Assembly: GCF_008016455.1 (NCBI RefSeq)
Contig: NZ_SAXU01000001.1
Coordinates: forward strand, 1,612,001 to 1,676,000
Reading direction: 5' to 3'
Source of the DNA: Brachyspira aalborgi
Lineage (GTDB): Bacteria; Spirochaetota; Brachyspiria; Brachyspirales; Brachyspiraceae
DNA: 64,000 nucleotides
Position 1 is the first letter of the stretch, and each line of letters opens with the position of its first letter. Below are positions 35,707 to 44,977 of this stretch, piece after piece. A model generated the notes under the pieces. That model saw only the letters and a program-made list of their open reading frames with translations, ran no database searches and was not told where the DNA came from. Made by a program: the position numbers and the translations under genes.

Positions 35707-36894
35707 CTAATTATTATTTTTATTTCGCCATTCTTCTACCGCTATATCTACAATTTCTTTTGCGCATTCTTTTTTGCTTAAAATTGGAAAATATTCAACT
35801 CTTCCGTCTTTAAAAAATATCGTTATCTTATTCGTATCTTTTCCTATAGCGTCTTTAATATTATTAGCTACAATCATATCGGCGTTTTTTCTTTCCATTT
35901 TATCTATGGCATATTTTTTTAATTCTTCTTCGGTTTCGGCAGTTTCGGCGGCAAAAGATACGATTAAAGTTTTTTCCGATTTTTCATCTTTAGTAAGAGC
36001 GAGTATATCTTCGTTTTGTATAAGTTCTATATTATTTATATTTTGCTTTTTTACTTTTTTATCAAATGTTTTTGCAGGCTTAAAATCTAAAGGCGCTGCA
36101 GCCATAAATAATATATCCGTATTTTTTAATTCGCTTAAAACCGTTTCTTTTAATTCTTCTGTAGTTTCAACTTTTACTTTTCTATTTTTAGAATTAGTAA
36201 TTAAAGGATTTGAAACGCTTCCTTCTATGTAAATAATATTTCCGTTTTTAGAATTTATTTGATTATATAAAGCCTCGCCCATTTTTCCGCTTGAGCTATT
36301 TGTTATATATCTTATCGGGTCTATCCATTCTTTAGTAGCTCCAGCCGTTATCGTAAATCTTATATCGCCGTATTTATTATTAGTCAGTTTATTTATTATA
36401 GTTTCAAAAGATGCAAGCCTTCCGATTCCGTCCTCTTCGCAAGCCATAGTTCCTCTTTCGGGTTCTATCATTTCAAAATTTAATTCTTCTATCATATATT
36501 TAACATTTTTCTGAACGGTTTTATTAAGCCACATATAAGGATTCATCGCGGGAGCGAATAATTTTCTTCCCGTATACGCGCATGCAATTGTGCTTATGCT
36601 ATCGTCATAAATTCCGTTTGCAATTTTTCCAATCATATTAGCGTCTATCGGAGCGATTAATAAAGCGTCCGTTTTTTTATTAATATTTATATGAATAAGC
36701 GGGTCTTCTTCTTTCCAAATATTTCTTATAACATGATTTCCGCTCATAGTTTCCAAAGCTTTAACTCCAAGCATATTTTCCGCGTTTTTAGTCACGGCGC
36801 AAATTATTTCATGCCCTTGCTTTTTCAACATACTTACAAGAACGGGAATTTTGTATGCCGATATTGAGCTTGTTATTGCAATTAATATTCTCAT
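35707..36894 (-). CDS. coaBC: Bifunctional phosphopantothenoylcysteine decarboxylase/phosphopantothenate-cysteine ligase
   Basis: CoaBC makes 4'-phosphopantothenoylcysteine and decarboxylates it in coenzyme A synthesis. The 395-residue protein begins with the flavoprotein CoaC domain: ITSSISAYK (nucleotide fold), APAMNPYMW with the PXMNXXMW motif, and TMACEEDGIGRL around the catalytic cysteine loop. The CoaB ligase half starts near residue 185 with ITAGATKEWIDPIRYITNSSSGKMG, a signature of the ligase. Full length for the fused enzyme. It starts the operon leading to the ABC exporter; the link looks incidental. Confidence 0.95.
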   Translation of the reverse strand: MRILIAITSSISAYKIPVLVSMLKKQGHEIICAVTKNAENMLGVKALETMSGNHVIRNIWKEEDPLIHININKKTDALLIAPIDANMIGKIANGIYDDSISTIACAYTGRKLFAPAMNPYMWLNKTVQKNVKYMIEELNFEMIEPERGTMACEEDGIGRLASFETIINKLTNNKYGDIRFTITAGATKEWIDPIRYITNSSSGKMGEALYNQINSKNGNIIYIEGSVSNPLITNSKNRKVKVETTEELKETVLSELKNTDILFMAAAPLDFKPAKTFDKKVKKQNINNIELIQNEDILALTKDEKSEKTLIVSFAAETAETEEELKKYAIDKMERKNADMIVANNIKDAIGKDTNKITIFFKDGRVEYFPILSKKECAKEIVDIAVEEWRNKNNN

Positions 36895-36998
36895 AAACTG
36901 CCTATAAATTAAAGTCTATTTATATTATATACTATAATAAATAAAAAAATAGTCTAATAATGTTTTAATTTATATTGTTTATGTTTTTTATTTAAACA

Positions 36999-37074
36999 GT
37001 CATTGCGAGCGATAGCGTGGCAATCTACTATTTTTTGCTATGTCATTGCGAGGACGAAGTCCGAAGCAATCCAC
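36999..37074. repeat. Pair of REP-like repeats Y
   Basis: Two head-to-tail copies: GTCATTGCGAGCGATAGCG...GGCAATCTAC (36999-37028) and GTCATTGCGAGGACGAAGTC...GAAGCAATCCAC (37042-37074). They are the best-preserved members of the family seen at 8733, 24853 and 27028. Confidence 0.8.
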
Positions 37075-37166
37075 TTTTAATAAAATTCACTTATTTAATA
37101 AACCCAAATATTTAAAATAACTTTTTCAAATATTAATTACCTCACAATAACAATACACAAAAAATA

Positions 37167-37195
37167 ACCCCGCATTTTTACGGGGTATTTTATTT
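37167..37195 (-). terminator. Terminator of the 37230-37940 gene
   Basis: ACCCCG (37167-37172) pairs with CGGGGT (37181-37186). On the minus strand it is followed by TATTTTTTG. It lies about 40 bases past the stop of the outer-membrane-like gene and may also stop plus-strand transcription, since ATTTTATTT follows on the other side. Confidence 0.75.
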
Positions 37196-37229
37196 AGGAG
37201 GTAAAACATTATAGTTTAAAACCAAAATT

Positions 37230-37940
37230 TTATTTAGAGCGTCCAAAAGATATTCCAGCAAATATAGAAATATTTATATAAGAATATTGTTCTTTATCAT
37301 AAGAAGTTATTAAAGAGCCGTTTTCATTATACCAACTCATAGTAGGGTTTTTATATTCCATACCAAAATTATAAGATAAACTCGCTCCGTATATAAACAA
37401 TAATTTTTCTTTTAAATAATGTATTCCTTCAAAAACTAATTTTATATACGGCATCGTGGTTTTAGTATAGTTGTCTTTTATATAGCCATAATTAAATCTT
37501 TTCGTATTGTCATTGCTATCGAGAGTAAAACCTGAAAACGGAAACATAACCCCAGCTCCAATACCAAAAGAAAAGTTATTATTAAAATTAAGTTTGCCTA
37601 AAAAACCTAAATTAAACACATCAAAAAATGTAAAATAAGGTTTATCGGGTTCAATTATTTTTGAAAGTATAGTTTTATAATATCCGAAATCAATTAAAGC
37701 GCTAATACTTTTTAAAGTGGCATTTGGAATATCGAAATTTGCTCCAATATTTCCAAGAATTCCATATTCTCCGCCTATAAAACCTTTAGTTTTAGAACCA
37801 TATTTAATAATTCCAGATTCTTCTCTTTCAAAAATATTTATATTTAAACCTACCGAAGCGTATAAACCCGTTTCAAAATTAACCGCAAATATATTGATAG
37901 AGTATAATAAAAATATTATTAATATTATATATTTTTTCAT
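37230..37940 (-). CDS. Probable outer-membrane protein (236 aa)
   Basis: An exported, beta-rich protein with signal peptide KKYIILIIFLLYSINIFA and cleavage near AVNFE. The mature chain has repeated amphipathic strands with G-x-x-G (FGIGAGVMFPFSGF, GASLSYNFGMEY) and ends ISIFAGISFGRSK, with aromatic residues at strand ends, which is typical of small outer-membrane barrels. No named family recognised. It is monocistronic with its own terminator. Confidence 0.6.
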   Translation of the reverse strand: MKKYIILIIFLLYSINIFAVNFETGLYASVGLNINIFEREESGIIKYGSKTKGFIGGEYGILGNIGANFDIPNATLKSISALIDFGYYKTILSKIIEPDKPYFTFFDVFNLGFLGKLNFNNNFSFGIGAGVMFPFSGFTLDSNDNTKRFNYGYIKDNYTKTTMPYIKLVFEGIHYLKEKLLFIYGASLSYNFGMEYKNPTMSWYNENGSLITSYDKEQYSYINISIFAGISFGRSK

Positions 37941-38119
37941 AAGATATATCCTTTGATTTCTATATTTATATAATATATTATATACAAAAAATAAACAAGA
38001 GGCAAAACTATAAAAATTATAAAAATTTATAAGAAATTATTTATTTTAATACATTTCATACTTATTTTAACAAACAAAAATTTTATAAAATATTTTATTA
38101 TCGAATTCTATATATAGTA

Positions 38120-38147
38120 TTGACAAAAATATTTTTTTCTATATTAT
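38120..38147 (+). promoter_or_regulatory. Likely promoter of the serine operon
   Basis: TTGACA (38120-38125), 16 bases, TATTAT (38142-38147), 55 bases before the first start codon. Confidence 0.6.
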
Positions 38148-38201
38148 TATATATTTATAATTTTAAATTCTAAAATTTTAATTTTTTAATGAGAGGCTAA
38201 A

Positions 38202-39347
38202 ATGAAAGATAAAACTTTTTTAATGATACCAGGACCTACTCCCGTGCCAGAATCCGCTTTAATGGAAATGGCAAAACATCCTATGGCTCATAGAAGTAAA
38301 GAATTTTCAAATATTTTAAAAGAAGTTTTTGAAAATTTAAAATATGTATTTCAAACTAAAAACGATGTCTTTTTATTTACGGCGAGCGGAACAGGAGCAA
38401 TGTGCGGAGCTTTGGAAAATCTAATAAACGAAGGCGATAAAGTTTTATGTTTGTCAATCGGAAATTTCGGAGCAAGATGGGAAAAAATTGCAAAATCGCG
38501 CGGAGCTGAAGTTATAAAAATAGAAGCGAAAGCGGGAGATATAATAAAGCCAGAAATTTTGGAAGAAGAATTAAATAAAAATAAAGATATAAAAATCGTC
38601 ACTCTCACTCATAGCGAAACTTCTACGGGAGCGGCTAACGATATTAAAACTTTATGCTCAATAATAAAAAATCATGGAGCTTTATCTGTAGTCGATGGCA
38701 TAACGAGTTTATGCGCGATGGAGTTTAAAACTGACGAATGGAATATTGATGTCGCGGTTTCGGGTTCGCAAAAAGGATTTATGATTGCGCCAGGACTTTC
38801 ATTTTTAACTGCAAGCGAAAAAGCTTTTAAGATGCATGAAAATTGCAAATTTCCAAGTTTTTATTTTAATTGGAGCGAACATAAAAAATCTTTGTCTAAA
38901 GATACTACACCTTTTACTCCAGCGGTTAATTTAATTTGCTCTCTCCATACTTCTTTAAAAATGATTAGAGAAGAAGGAATTGAAAATATTAATAAAAGAC
39001 ATAAAAAACTTACTTTAGCTTTAAGAAACGCAATAAGAGAGATTGGTTTAAAACTTTTAGTTGAAGACGATAAAAATGCAAGCCATTCAATAACATCTAT
39101 ACTTCCGCCAGAAAATATAACCGTTCGAGATATTAGAAAAACTCTTAAAGACGATTATGATATAATAGTTGCAAACGGACAAGGAAATTTGGAAAATAAA
39201 ATATTCAGAATTGGAACTTTGGGCTTTGTATCGGAAAGAGATTTAATTATGGCTGTAGGTTCTTTGGAAGCGAGCCTTATAAAATTAGGTTATAAATTTA
39301 ATGTTGGAAGCGGAGTTAAAAAATTAATTGAAGAATTGAATAAATAA
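38202..39347 (+). CDS. Class V aminotransferase, probable phosphoserine aminotransferase
   Basis: A 381-residue PLP enzyme of the alanine-glyoxylate/serine-pyruvate aminotransferase class. The opening PGPTPVPESALMEMAKHPMAHRS, the ASGTGAMCGALEN segment, D165 in VVDGITSL and the Schiff-base lysine K191 in SGSQKGFM identify it. Because serA and serB follow directly, it most probably makes phosphoserine from phosphohydroxypyruvate, replacing a classical SerC. Some methanogens and spirochaetes use a class V enzyme of this type. It has the operon promoter at 38120; serA starts 20 bases after its stop. Confidence 0.85.
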   Translation: MKDKTFLMIPGPTPVPESALMEMAKHPMAHRSKEFSNILKEVFENLKYVFQTKNDVFLFTASGTGAMCGALENLINEGDKVLCLSIGNFGARWEKIAKSRGAEVIKIEAKAGDIIKPEILEEELNKNKDIKIVTLTHSETSTGAANDIKTLCSIIKNHGALSVVDGITSLCAMEFKTDEWNIDVAVSGSQKGFMIAPGLSFLTASEKAFKMHENCKFPSFYFNWSEHKKSLSKDTTPFTPAVNLICSLHTSLKMIREEGIENINKRHKKLTLALRNAIREIGLKLLVEDDKNASHSITSILPPENITVRDIRKTLKDDYDIIVANGQGNLENKIFRIGTLGFVSERDLIMAVGSLEASLIKLGYKFNVGSGVKKLIEELNK

Positions 39348-39367
39348 TTAAAACGGAGAATTATTAA

Positions 39368-40960
39368 ATGAAAGTATTGATAACAGATAATATAAACAAA
39401 TGCGTAAAGGATATAATATCCGAAACTGCCGAAGCGGTTTTTCTTCCGACTATGAGCGAAGAGGAGATAATAAAAATAATCGGCGAATATGACGCTTTAA
39501 TGGTTAGAAGCCAAACTAAAGTAAACCGAAATATAATCGAAGCGGGAAAAAAATTAAAAATAATAGGAAGAGCGGGAGTCGGAGTAGATAATATCGATGT
39601 TAATTCTGCAACCGAAAAAGGAATAATTGTAGTAAACTCGCCTGACGGAAACACGATAGCCGCATCGGAGCATACTATCGCTTTAATGCTTGCAATTTCA
39701 AGAAATATTGTCCCAGCTTCTCAATCCACTAAAGAAGGAAAATGGAATAGAGACGCTTTCACGGGAACTGAACTTTTTGGAAAAACTTTAGGAGTGATGG
39801 GATTTGGAAGAATAGGAAGAAAAGTCGTAAATATCGCTTTGTCAATTGGAATGAAAGTTATAGTTTACGACCCTTTTGCAAATGAGGAAATGGTTAATAA
39901 AAAAGGAGCTTTATACGAAACATCTTTAGATAATTTTTTGAAGACTCTTGATTATCTTTCTATTCATATACCGAAAACTTCCGACACGATTAACATAATA
40001 AATAAAGAAAATATAAATAAAATGAAAAAAGGCGCTATAATAATCAACTGTTCGAGAGGCGGTTTGGTTAATGAAAACGACTTAAAAGAAGCTTTGGAAA
40101 ACGGACAAATTTCGGCGGCGGCGATTGATGTTTATGAAAATGAGCCAAAAATTGAAACTTGTCCTTTGATTCATTATAACGGTAATAATATAATTCTAAC
40201 TCCTCACCTTGGCGCAAGCACTAAAGAAGCCCAAATTAATGTAGCTTTAGATGTCGCTTCTCAAATTAAAAAAGTTTTATCGGGAGGTTATACAGATTCT
40301 GCAGTTAATATTCCTTCTCTTAATCCTGAAAAATTAGAGCCTGTTAAAGATTATATGAATATTTCTGAAAATGCAGGCGAGATTATAGGGCAGATATCAA
40401 AAGGAAAAATAAAATCGTTTGAAATAACGGCGTATGGAGAGCTTATAAAATTAGATATCGAGCCTTTGGAAGTCGCTATATTGAAAGGCGCTTTATCTTC
40501 TATATTTCATGATGTAAATTATGTAAACGCTCCTTTTTTAGCAAAGCAAAGAGGAATTGAAATAAAAATTATAAAATCTGAAGCGCCTTCAAGTTTTACA
40601 AGTTTATTAAAAGTTAAAATGACAACCGATATTGAAACTAATAGCGTATCCGTTTCTTTAATAGCGAAAAATATTGCAAGAATAGTAAAATTAAACGATT
40701 ACGATGTTATAATAAAACCAAACGAGCATATTCTTATAGTTCCGCATATAAATCAAGTCGCTATGGTTGCGAAAGTTGCAAATACTTTATGCGAAGAGAA
40801 TATTAATATAGGCTCAATGAATGTTTCGCAAAATATTAAAGGAAGCGATATGTCAATAATGGTTATAGATATCGACACGGCTTTAAGCGAAGAGATGTTA
40901 AATAAAATATCTAAAATAGAAGGAGTTCATAATCCGAAGTGCATTAAATTAAATGTATAA
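39368..40960 (+). CDS. serA: D-3-phosphoglycerate dehydrogenase
   Basis: SerA oxidises 3-phosphoglycerate to phosphohydroxypyruvate, the first step to serine. The 530-residue protein is the long form: substrate and NAD domains at the start (GRAGVGVDNIDV, GVMGFGRIGRKV for NAD binding, NCSRGGLVNE and TPHLGAST around the catalytic Arg, Glu and His), an intervening domain at about 320-450, and a C-terminal ACT domain (HINQVAMVAKVANTL...NIGSMNVSQN) that usually gives serine feedback. It is the middle gene of the serine operon. Confidence 0.95.
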   Translation: MKVLITDNINKCVKDIISETAEAVFLPTMSEEEIIKIIGEYDALMVRSQTKVNRNIIEAGKKLKIIGRAGVGVDNIDVNSATEKGIIVVNSPDGNTIAASEHTIALMLAISRNIVPASQSTKEGKWNRDAFTGTELFGKTLGVMGFGRIGRKVVNIALSIGMKVIVYDPFANEEMVNKKGALYETSLDNFLKTLDYLSIHIPKTSDTINIINKENINKMKKGAIIINCSRGGLVNENDLKEALENGQISAAAIDVYENEPKIETCPLIHYNGNNIILTPHLGASTKEAQINVALDVASQIKKVLSGGYTDSAVNIPSLNPEKLEPVKDYMNISENAGEIIGQISKGKIKSFEITAYGELIKLDIEPLEVAILKGALSSIFHDVNYVNAPFLAKQRGIEIKIIKSEAPSSFTSLLKVKMTTDIETNSVSVSLIAKNIARIVKLNDYDVIIKPNEHILIVPHINQVAMVAKVANTLCEENINIGSMNVSQNIKGSDMSIMVIDIDTALSEEMLNKISKIEGVHNPKCIKLNV

Positions 40961-40983
40961 TAATTTTAAGGAATTATTTTAAA

Positions 40984-41604
40984 ATGAAATTAGCCGTTTT
41001 CGATTTTGACTCCACTCTAATGGACGGAGAGACTTTAGACATAATATCCAAAGAAACCGAATATTATAAAGAAATAAAAGAAATTACAGAAAAAGGAATG
41101 AAAGGAGAGATTGATTTTTTTGAAAGTTTAATTTCAAGAGTCGCTTTGCTTGAAGGAATGAAATTAAAAAAAGTAAATGAAATATGCGAATCTCTTCCAA
41201 TTATGAACGGAGCAGAAGAAACTATAAAAGAATTAAAAAATAAAAATTATAAATGCGTTTGTTTTTCTGGTGGATTTAAAAACGCTACTTCAATATTTGT
41301 CGAAAAATTAAAATTAGACGGAGAATTTTCAAATATATTCCATACAAAGAATAATATTCTAACGGGAAAAGTCGGAGGCGAGATGATGTTTTCAGACAGT
41401 AAAGGAAATATGCTTTTGGCTTTACAAAAATTGCTTAATATTCCTTATAACGATACTCTTGTTATAGGAGACGGAGCGAACGATTTGAGTATGTTTAAGC
41501 ATGCGAAAAATAGAGTCGCTTTCTGCTCTAAAGAAATTTTAAAAAAAGAAGCAAATATAATAATAAACGAAAAAGATTTAAGGCTTTTAATAGATAAAAT
41601 TTAA
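40984..41604 (+). CDS. serB: Phosphoserine phosphatase (HAD family)
   Basis: A 206-residue HAD enzyme. DFDSTLMDG with catalytic D7 and D9 is motif I; CFSGGFKNA is motif II (Ser), a lysine follows at K in the third region, and VIGDGANDLSM is motif IV with paired aspartates, the phosphoserine phosphatase pattern. It removes phosphate to make serine, completing the pathway with serA and the aminotransferase. It begins 23 bases after serA and is followed by a terminator. Confidence 0.93.
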   Translation: MKLAVFDFDSTLMDGETLDIISKETEYYKEIKEITEKGMKGEIDFFESLISRVALLEGMKLKKVNEICESLPIMNGAEETIKELKNKNYKCVCFSGGFKNATSIFVEKLKLDGEFSNIFHTKNNILTGKVGGEMMFSDSKGNMLLALQKLLNIPYNDTLVIGDGANDLSMFKHAKNRVAFCSKEILKKEANIIINEKDLRLLIDKI

Positions 41605-41657
41605 TCCGTAATAAATTAAGATTAAAATTTTAAAATCAAAATTTATTACGGATTTTT
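41603..41657. terminator. Bidirectional terminator between serB and khpB
   Basis: AATCCGTAATAAATT (41603-41617) pairs perfectly with AATTTATTACGGATT (41640-41654), 15 pairs, with T-rich flank. Its left arm overlaps the serB stop codon. It can end both convergent operons. Confidence 0.9.
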
Positions 41658-41665
41658 AAGTCAAA

Positions 41666-42379
41666 TTATTTATTCTTGTAATGCGGTTTATAAGAGTTTC
41701 TGTTTCTATTATTATTGTTATTATATCTTCTATTATTGAAGTTGGCATTTTTAGAAAAAACTTTTACTCTTCTGTATGGCGGTTCTCCATCGCTTTTAGT
41801 TTCAACATCCTGGTCTTTTTGCAATTCAACATGTATGATTCTTCTTTCATAAGGAGACATAGGCTCTAATATAACCGCTCTTCTTGTTTTTTTAGCTTGT
41901 TGAGCCGCTTGACGCGCCATATGTTTTAAGGTTTCTTCTCGCCTTTCTCTGTATCCGTCCACATCTAATATAACATGTCTTTCATTGCCGTCATTAAAAT
42001 TTTTAGAGACAATTAACGAAATTAAAAATTGTAAAGCCTCTAAAGTAGCGCCTTTTTTTCCTATAAGCACTCCCGAATCTTCAGTAGAGATATTTATATA
42101 TATTTTATTTCCGCTTTCTTCTTTAGCGTTTATCTCGCCGTTGATTCCCATATATTTTAATATGTCAGCTATAATAGATTTGAACTCTCCAAGATTTTCA
42201 GATATTTCTTCATAATAAACTCTTATTACGGTAGGCAATTCTTCGCCTATTCCAAATAGATTGCGCTTTCCTTTTTCGACAACCTCGATTCTAATTTGTT
42301 CTTCCGTAAGATTTAACTCTTCAAGCGCTTTGTTTACGGCGTCTTTTTCCGACTTACCGCTAAATTCTTTTACTAACAT
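41666..42379 (-). CDS. khpB: RNA-binding protein KhpB (Jag)
   Basis: A 237-residue Jag-type protein. It starts with a Jag-N domain (KEFSGKSEKDAVNKALEELN and FGIGEELPTVIRV), followed by a KH domain with the GKKGATLEAL loop (about residues 110-125), then an R3H domain with RHVILDVDGYRERREETL, and an Asn/Arg-rich tail (RRYNNNNNRNRNSYKPHYKNK region). It binds RNA and, with KhpA in Gram-positives, affects cell elongation. It follows yidC in the usual oxaA/jag arrangement. Confidence 0.93.
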   Translation of the reverse strand: MLVKEFSGKSEKDAVNKALEELNLTEEQIRIEVVEKGKRNLFGIGEELPTVIRVYYEEISENLGEFKSIIADILKYMGINGEINAKEESGNKIYINISTEDSGVLIGKKGATLEALQFLISLIVSKNFNDGNERHVILDVDGYRERREETLKHMARQAAQQAKKTRRAVILEPMSPYERRIIHVELQKDQDVETKSDGEPPYRRVKVFSKNANFNNRRYNNNNNRNRNSYKPHYKNK

Positions 42380-42407
42380 AATTACCTCCTTAAATAATTA
42401 TAATTTT

Positions 42408-44279
42408 TTATTTTTTTATTTTTTTCTTATTTTTTGTTTTGCTTGATTTCTTTTCTTTTTCTCCTTCAATAATATTATTTTCATTTTTATTCAATAACTT
42501 TGCCGTAATAAATTGTTGAGCTACGGCAAATATATTTTGAGCCGTCCAATATAACGCTAATCCGCTTGCAAAATTATAAAACAATAAAAGCATCATAAGC
42601 GGAAATATAGTCGTCATCATTTTCATTTGAGTCGCCGCAGAACCCGAAGCTCCCGCGTTTGAAGACGGCTGAAGTTTCATACTTAAGTAGCTCGTTATTG
42701 CCATAAGTATAGGAAAGAAATTAAAATTAAGTCCTCCTAATATCGGAACTCCCGAAGGAAATACAAATAATTTATCGGGAGAGGACAAATCCGTTATCCA
42801 TAAAAAAGGCGTATTTCTTAATTCTACCATTGACTGCATCAAATAGAAAAAAGCTATAAGAAGAGGAAAAGGCAAAAGCATAGGCAAACATCCGCCCAAA
42901 GGATTAATTTTTTCTTTCTTATAAATTGCCATTATTTCCACATTCAATTTTTCTGGATTATCTTTATATTGTTCTCTTATTCTCTCTATTTTCGGATTAA
43001 CAAGTTGCATCCTTCTCATTGATTTATAAGAAGCATGATTTAAAGGATAGGTTACAATTTTAAATAAAAGAGTAAATAATATTATTGCCCAAGCGTAATT
43101 TTTAGTAATGTTGTATAAATAGTTTAGCATAATATCCAAAATATATGTTAAAGGTCTTAAATTAAGTCCCAAAAAAGACTCTTGAAATATAGATTCGTAG
43201 GATTCTTCAAGATAATATTTTGCAAATAATCTTCGCATTTTAGGTCCCATATAAACCGAATAATTATCTGTAATAGAATTTCCCGCTTTAATAATATGCT
43301 TTGAAACTAAATTTGCCAAATGAAAATCGTTTCTGTATTCGTTAGTTGTAGGACGAGAAAATGTCATTGTTTCAAAAGTTGTGTTAGATTGAGGCGGACT
43401 TGATATAACCGCAAAATATCTATTATTTAACGCAACCCATTTGTCTTCGCCTTCGTATATATTATATCGCATTGAATTAGTTTTTGAGCCTCTTGAACCA
43501 AATAATCTTGAAATTATATTTTCTTTTACTATATCGCCCGTTAAAAGAATTTTTGATTTTCCATTTCCTTTTATTAAATATTGAGCTTTCGTAGCGTCTT
43601 CTCTCACGGAATTTTTATCCGTTCTATAAGGTCCGATTCCCGTTCCTAAAAAATATGAATAATAAATAGACAAATCTTTATCGCTCGTATTTTCTATAAT
43701 AACAGTATTTTTTAATTGATAAGGGTCTTCTCCGAATGCAAAACTTTTCTTTATTCTAACGGGAACATTTTCTATAACCGCTTCGGCAATATAATTTATA
43801 GTTTCGTTATTTGTTTCAATTATATTATAATTTAAATTTTCTTGGACGGCTATTGAATTTGAGAGATTTTGAAAAGTTAAAGTAAAAGGATAAATATTTT
43901 GATAAACTTGTCCAACCATATCTACTATTTCGTTTGTGGCTTCTTTAGGAATATCTTGTTTATAATAATTTTTTAATTCGTAAGAAAATAAAGCGCCGTT
44001 TTTAAATTTTGCTATAACATATTCGTTTTCTAAAGTTTTAATTTGTTCATTTAATTCGTTTGTTAAACTGTTTGTATAATCTATTTTTTGCATACTCGAA
44101 GTATTTAAAAGCGTATTTATATTTTCTTCATTATCGTTAGTTTGATTTAAAGCGATATTTGTATTTATATTTTGATAAGTAGAAACCGTTTTAATAGTTT
44201 TTGATTGATAAAACATATATAAAAATAATATTATAGCGGAAAGTCCAATCGCTATAGCCATTCTTTTTCCATTATCCAT
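42408..44279 (-). CDS. yidC: Membrane protein insertase YidC
   Basis: A 623-residue YidC/OxaA. An N-terminal membrane span (about residues 8-25) is followed by a large periplasmic beta-sandwich domain (about 60-360), then a conserved insertase core with five spans, including the RRMQLVNPKIERIREQYKDNPEKLNVEIM amphipathic region and PLGGCLPMLLPFPLLIAFFYLM. A lysine-rich tail (EKEKKSSKTKNKKKIKK region) is present. It inserts and folds inner-membrane proteins, alone or with SecYEG. It lies between yidD and khpB in the classical rpmH-rnpA-yidD-yidC-jag order, but behind a terminator at 44322-44361. Confidence 0.97.
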   Translation of the reverse strand: MDNGKRMAIAIGLSAIILFLYMFYQSKTIKTVSTYQNINTNIALNQTNDNEENINTLLNTSSMQKIDYTNSLTNELNEQIKTLENEYVIAKFKNGALFSYELKNYYKQDIPKEATNEIVDMVGQVYQNIYPFTLTFQNLSNSIAVQENLNYNIIETNNETINYIAEAVIENVPVRIKKSFAFGEDPYQLKNTVIIENTSDKDLSIYYSYFLGTGIGPYRTDKNSVREDATKAQYLIKGNGKSKILLTGDIVKENIISRLFGSRGSKTNSMRYNIYEGEDKWVALNNRYFAVISSPPQSNTTFETMTFSRPTTNEYRNDFHLANLVSKHIIKAGNSITDNYSVYMGPKMRRLFAKYYLEESYESIFQESFLGLNLRPLTYILDIMLNYLYNITKNYAWAIILFTLLFKIVTYPLNHASYKSMRRMQLVNPKIERIREQYKDNPEKLNVEIMAIYKKEKINPLGGCLPMLLPFPLLIAFFYLMQSMVELRNTPFLWITDLSSPDKLFVFPSGVPILGGLNFNFFPILMAITSYLSMKLQPSSNAGASGSAATQMKMMTTIFPLMMLLLFYNFASGLALYWTAQNIFAVAQQFITAKLLNKNENNIIEGEKEKKSSKTKNKKKIKK

Positions 44280-44321
44280 AAATCTTTATTAAGCTCCTTA
44301 AAATCTCCGTTAAACCTAAAA

Positions 44322-44363
44322 TAAAAAAAGCCCCTTCGTAATAAAACATTACGGAACGGGGTC
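44322..44363 (-). terminator. Terminator overlapping the yidD stop
   Basis: On the minus strand CCCCGTTCCGTAAT and ATTACGAAGGGG pair around GTTTT, followed by CTTTTTTTATTTT. The yidD stop codon (TAA) is in the stem, so termination here would uncouple rpmH-rnpA-yidD from yidC-khpB. Confidence 0.85.
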
Positions 44364-44561
44364 ATATATCTTTTTTGCCAAAGGATTACATCTTATTACT
44401 CTCAACATTGCCAGAAAACTCCCCTTTATAGCTCCGTATTTCATAACCGATTGTTTAGCATACTCCGAACAAGATGGAATATATCGGCATGAAGGTTTTA
44501 AATAAGGCGATATCGCTTTTTGATATAAAAAAATTAAAAATAAAATTACTTTTTTCAACAT
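44349..44561 (-). CDS. yidD: Membrane protein insertion efficiency factor YidD
   Basis: A 70-residue YidD. The N-terminal helix (KKVILFLIFLYQKAIS) is followed by the family block PSCRYIPSCSEYAKQSVMKYGAIKGSFL, with the cysteines and the CSEYA motif, then RVIRCNPLAKKIYDPVP. It assists YidC. Its start coincides with the end of rnpA, so the two are translationally coupled. The 3' end overlaps a terminator hairpin. Confidence 0.95.
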   Translation of the reverse strand: MLKKVILFLIFLYQKAISPYLKPSCRYIPSCSEYAKQSVMKYGAIKGSFLAMLRVIRCNPLAKKIYDPVP

Positions 44562-44959
44562 TATTTAAACCTCTGAAATAACTTCAATAAATTAGTTTTG
44601 CAATCCTCAAGCGAATATAAATTAATTTTCTTTACTATAATAAAATAATCATATCCCGCTGGAATTTTACTCTTTTCCGTTCTGTATATTTCCCTAACAA
44701 TTCTCTTTGCTCTATTCCTCTTTACCGAATTTAATTTATTTTTTTTAACGGCAACCGCAAATCTTGAATAGGAACGATTATTTTTTAATCCTAAAATCGT
44801 ATAGAAGTAATTAACTGATTTTCTTAAATCGGCTTTATTTTCAAAGAAAACAACTATATCGTTTCTCTTTTTCAATCTTTCTTTATAGTATATTTTAGAT
44901 GAAACTTTATTAACAAAATTTCCAAAATCATTTGTTAATAATTTATTATTCCTATTCAC
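44561..44959 (-). CDS. rnpA: Ribonuclease P protein component
   Basis: A 132-residue RnpA. The basic protein has YKERLKKRNDIVVFFENK, FAVAVKKNKLNSVKRNRAKRIVREIYR containing the RNR motif (RNRAKR), which contacts RNase P RNA, and a lysine-rich end. It promotes tRNA 5' end processing. It follows rpmH by 18 bases and abuts yidD, the conserved ribosome/membrane-biogenesis cluster. The N-terminal 15 residues are an extra extension compared with typical RnpA, so an internal start is possible. Confidence 0.92.
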   Translation of the reverse strand: MNRNNKLLTNDFGNFVNKVSSKIYYKERLKKRNDIVVFFENKADLRKSVNYFYTILGLKNNRSYSRFAVAVKKNKLNSVKRNRAKRIVREIYRTEKSKIPAGYDYFIIVKKINLYSLEDCKTNLLKLFQRFK

Positions 44960-44977
44960 TTACCTATTCGTTTAATA

